From: Actinomycetospora lemnae
GTDB lineage: Bacteria > Actinomycetota > Actinomycetes > Mycobacteriales > Pseudonocardiaceae
Assembly: GCF_028737315.1 (NCBI RefSeq)
Contig: NZ_JAQZAO010000005.1
Coordinates: forward strand, 434,001 to 498,000
Length of the DNA stretch: 64,000 bases
Direction of reading: 5' to 3'
Under the pieces are notes generated by a model. That model had not been told where the DNA came from and did no database searches. It worked only from the letters and a program-made list of their open reading frames with translations. Made by a program: the position numbers and the translations under genes. Shown in pieces: positions 61,879 through 64,000 of the stretch (position 1 is its first letter; every line of letters starts with the position of its first letter).

Positions 61879-62745
61879 ATGGCCTCGTCTCGGTCACCTC
61901 TGAAGCGCCCTCGCGGCACGATCGGCTGGCTCCCGAGCGGGTCCGCACGGGTGAAGGTCTACGCCGGGCTCGACCAGGTCACCGGCGAGAAGCTCTGGTT
62001 GCGTGAGACCGTCCCCGCCCGCGCGACGCGCCGTGAAACCGAGCGGGAGGCCGAGAAGTCCGGACGCGGCTGCTCAACCAGGTCGACGAGCGCCGCAGCC
62101 CTCGCACCGAGGCTACGGTGAACGACCTCCTTGACCGGTGGCTCGAGGTCGTCGACATCGACCGCAAGACTCGAGTCGGCTACGTGGGCAAGATCGAGAA
62201 GCACGTAAGGCCGGCCATCGGGCGCGCCGCAGTCGGTCGAGTGCGGGCCGAGACCGTCGAGGGCCTCTACGCCGACCTCCGGCGCTGCCGAGACCACTGC
62301 GACCGCCGAAACTACGTCCAGCACCGGACCGACAGCGAACACGTCTGCGACGAGCACAGCGCCCGCCGACAGTGCGCTAAGACCGCTGGCGGGGAGGAGG
62401 CGCACTGCAGGTGGTGCAAGCGGGCGTGCGCGATCCACCAGTGTCGCCCGCTCGCCGCTGGCAGCATCCTCGTCGTCCACGCGATCTTGAGCGGTGCGTT
62501 CGCACGCGCTGTTAGGTGGGGGTGGGTCGCGGTAAGCCCGATCGATCAGACGGAGCCGCCACCGCGGCCGCGACCGAACCCCGACCCCCCGAGCGCGGCT
62601 AATGCGGCTGCAATCCTGAATGAGGCGTGGAACAGCGACCTGGATTGGGGCACGCTTATCTGGCTGCTGATGACTACCGGTTCCCGCCGCGGAGCGGTGT
62701 GCGGACTGCGTTGGCCTTGTCTCGACCTCGAGTCGAGTGATGGCA
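61879..62745 (+). pseudogene. int: Tyrosine-recombinase integrase, frameshifted and 3'-truncated
   Basis: An actinobacterial tyrosine integrase. Residues from 61879 ('RPRGTIGWLPSGSARVKVYA', then 'VTGEKLWLRETVPARATRRE') form the arm-binding domain. At about 62055 the frame shifts: the sequence 'gagaagtccgg' lacks one G compared with the 'EKVRTRLLNQVDERR' expected, and the homology continues in another frame ('VNDLLDRWLEVVDIDRKTR'). A core-binding domain with a Cys/His-rich insertion ('CDRRNYVQHRTDSEHVC') follows, then the start of the catalytic domain ('MTTGSRRGAVCGLRW', holding the first catalytic Arg). Homology stops near 62740, before the HxxR and Tyr motifs. It cannot be functional. Confidence 0.85.
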
Positions 62746-63916
62746 GCGCGGGCGAATGGCGAGCCAGTTCCAGAGTCGTTCGACCACCTAAAGAAGTACG
62801 TGGCCGAAGCTATTGCTGAGATGACCAGCGGAGGGGCGCACCCCGTGTTGTTGGTCAACTCAGACAAGAGCGTTCAGGACCAGCAGGAGTCGCTGGATTT
62901 CGACAAAGGATCGGTGTGGCGGATACTCGTTGGAGGCACCAAGCTTAGCCGTGGCTTCACCCTCGAAGGGCTCACAGTCTCCTACTTTCGTCGTAAGGCC
63001 GGTCAGGCCGACACGCTAATGCAGGCTGGTCGATGGTTCGGTTTCCGAGAAGGCTACCGTGACCTCGTTCGCCTCTACATTCGCAGGGACCACAAGGTCG
63101 ATTTGTACGAAGCGTTTGAGGCTCTGTTGCTCGACGAGGAGGCATTTCGCGACGAGCTAGCCAAGTACGCTGGCTTCGACGAAGATGGTAAACCGATCCT
63201 CGAACCTCGGCAGATCCCACCCTTGGTCAGTCAGCATCTACCATGGCTGAAGCCGACTGCGCGGAACAAGATGTTCAATGCCGTCGTCAAGGCGCGCGCA
63301 TCGGTCGGCGCATTCCATCAATTGTCTTCGGTTCCCGAACGCACCGAAAAGTCAAAGCATGCGGCCAACCTGAGACAGGTGATAATTCCTCTTCTGGCAG
63401 TTGTCGGCAAGCCCGTAGCGTTGCCCTACGTCGATCCGACGGACGGTCAGACCAAGCAGCAGCGCGCGCGTGTGGGCCTACTCGGAGCGAGCGAGTTCCT
63501 CGCGCTGTTCGATAAGATGACTTGGCACGCCGACTACGACACCGTGATCAAGCCGCTTAGGGAATTCGTGGCGACGGCAACCCAAAGAGGACGCATAGAG
63601 GACTGGGCCGTCGTGTGGCCGCAACGCCAAAGCCCAGGCCGGATGGTCGCGATCGATGAGTTGGGTCTAGACGCGCCCGTGTGGAGACGCAAGCGTCGTC
63701 AACCGCCCCGGATAGATTTCACCGGCGAGAACAAGCGGAATATCCTGTCGGCCGGTGCGATCCCGGAGGGCGCTGAGGTGGAAACCCTTGGGCACAGCGA
63801 GACGCGTAAAGCGGGAAGACGTCGTTGGGCTCGTGTCGCTCAGGGTCCCGAACAGATCGATCCGGAGCCGGCGCGAACTAACCCAGTACGGGGTTGTGAT
63901 CGCCGACCCGGCATAA
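62740..63916 (+). pseudogene. Z1-domain superfamily II helicase, 3' portion joined to the integrase
   Basis: From about 62740, in another frame, the sequence encodes the Z1 helicase C-terminal half: 'HPVLLVNSDKSVQDQQ', 'ILVGGTKLSRGFTLEGLTVS', 'QADTLMQAGRWFGFREGYRD' and 'LVRLYIRRD' are the diagnostic blocks. The N-terminal helicase half is missing. The frame stays open from 62671 to the window edge, but protein-like sequence moves to the next frame near 63781 ('REDVVGLVSLRVPNRS', 'ELTQYGVVIADPA', stop at 63914-63916), which suggests a second frameshift. Z1 helicases are known from predicted restriction-like systems with MutL/Hsp90-type ATPases, AIPR and PD-(D/E)XK proteins. This copy is a remnant; partner genes may lie to the right. 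Confidence 0.8.
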
Positions 63917-64000
63917 GGTGCCAATGTTGGCAAGCATTATCCATCTTAAGCGACTGGCACCAGCGGACCCGGGATCACGTCGGCGCGGCGCTCGTCCGTG

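Larger units (their letters stand above)
61785..64000 (+). mobile_element. Left end of a genomic island at tRNA-Thr (continues past the window)
   Basis: Immediately after tRNA-Thr the DNA holds an integrase gene in the tRNA's direction and then foreign, lower-GC DNA (31 of 60 bases are G or C from 63301, against far higher values before the tRNA). tRNA 3' ends are standard integration sites for tyrosine-recombinase elements. Both genes in it are broken. The right end and the expected repeat of the tRNA 3' end are outside the window. Confidence 0.75.

Noticed and set aside
63667-63933. 88-codon minus-strand frame in the Z1 region
   Set aside because: It is antisense to Z1 helicase homology and has no recognisable domain.

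Overview
The window is very GC-rich chromosomal DNA of an actinobacterium, most likely of the order Pseudonocardiales (a Pseudonocardia or Actinomycetospora relative; this is inference, because no rRNA is present). Codons end overwhelmingly in G or C, GTG starts are common, and operons are packed with 4-bp NTGA stop/start overlaps. Gene order from about 16 kb to 57.6 kb follows the Mycobacterium tuberculosis Rv3683-Rv3644 block: metallophosphoesterase, ponA2, whiB4, two ArsA ATPases, DUF4177, RidA, MBL hydrolase, crp, nth, TlpA-like, Nudix, marP, ephE, holin-like, ssd-tad genes, DEAD-box helicase, Rv3647c-like gene, topA, holB.

Layout. 1-3.3 kb: the end of asd, then a peroxide/iron block (furA-katA, dps). 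3.3-6.8 kb: an S9 peptidase, an SAM methyltransferase-like protein and a crotonase. 6.8-8.4 kb: a compositionally odd two-gene module, a LuxR-type regulator divergent from an isochorismatase-family hydrolase with a perfect palindrome between them. 8.4-12.2 kb: phospholipid acylation (HAD-PlsC fusion and PlsB). 12.4-16 kb: a zinc alcohol dehydrogenase, a GH18-like secreted protein, a Pro-rich membrane protein and tRNA-Pro. 16-29.3 kb: peptidoglycan synthase, redox regulator WhiB4, ArsA pair, RidA, two paralogous proteins of unknown function (one greatly enlarged by disordered sequence), Nudix, MBL and the cAMP-receptor regulator. 29.5-33.3 kb: DNA repair plus the nth-TlpA-Nudix-MarP operon. 33.4-36.1 kb: a hydrolase without a normal nucleophile, a holin-like membrane protein, ArfB and an acetate transporter. 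36.3-42.4 kb: a Fic-like protein and a complete tad/flp pilus-type secretion operon. 42.6-49.6 kb: a Prim-Pol-like protein, the MrfA-type helicase and the H+-pumping pyrophosphatase. 49.8-57.6 kb: topA, azoreductase/MarR pair, an MFS protein with a decayed thymidylate kinase domain, and holB. 57.7-61.7 kb: small enzymes (CGNR regulator, Asp-nucleophile hydrolase, nitrilase-family amidase, arylamine acetyltransferase).

From tRNA-Thr (61711-61784) to the right edge the DNA changes character. A tyrosine integrase gene sits just downstream of the tRNA, carries a frameshift and breaks off before its catalytic C-terminal motifs. It runs straight into the 3' part of a Z1-type superfamily II helicase gene, a family known from restriction/defence neighbourhoods, in DNA of much lower GC. 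This looks like the worn end of an integrated genomic island that continues past the window.

The most notable observations are the integrase/Z1 chimera; the tandem paralogous unknown proteins at 23.2-27.0 kb; three overlapping gene pairs in which CTG, read from a CTGA overlap, is the only start that keeps a conserved N-terminus; the dTMP kinase domain that has lost its P-loop at the normal tmk position; and the LuxR/isochorismatase module with its palindromic operator.
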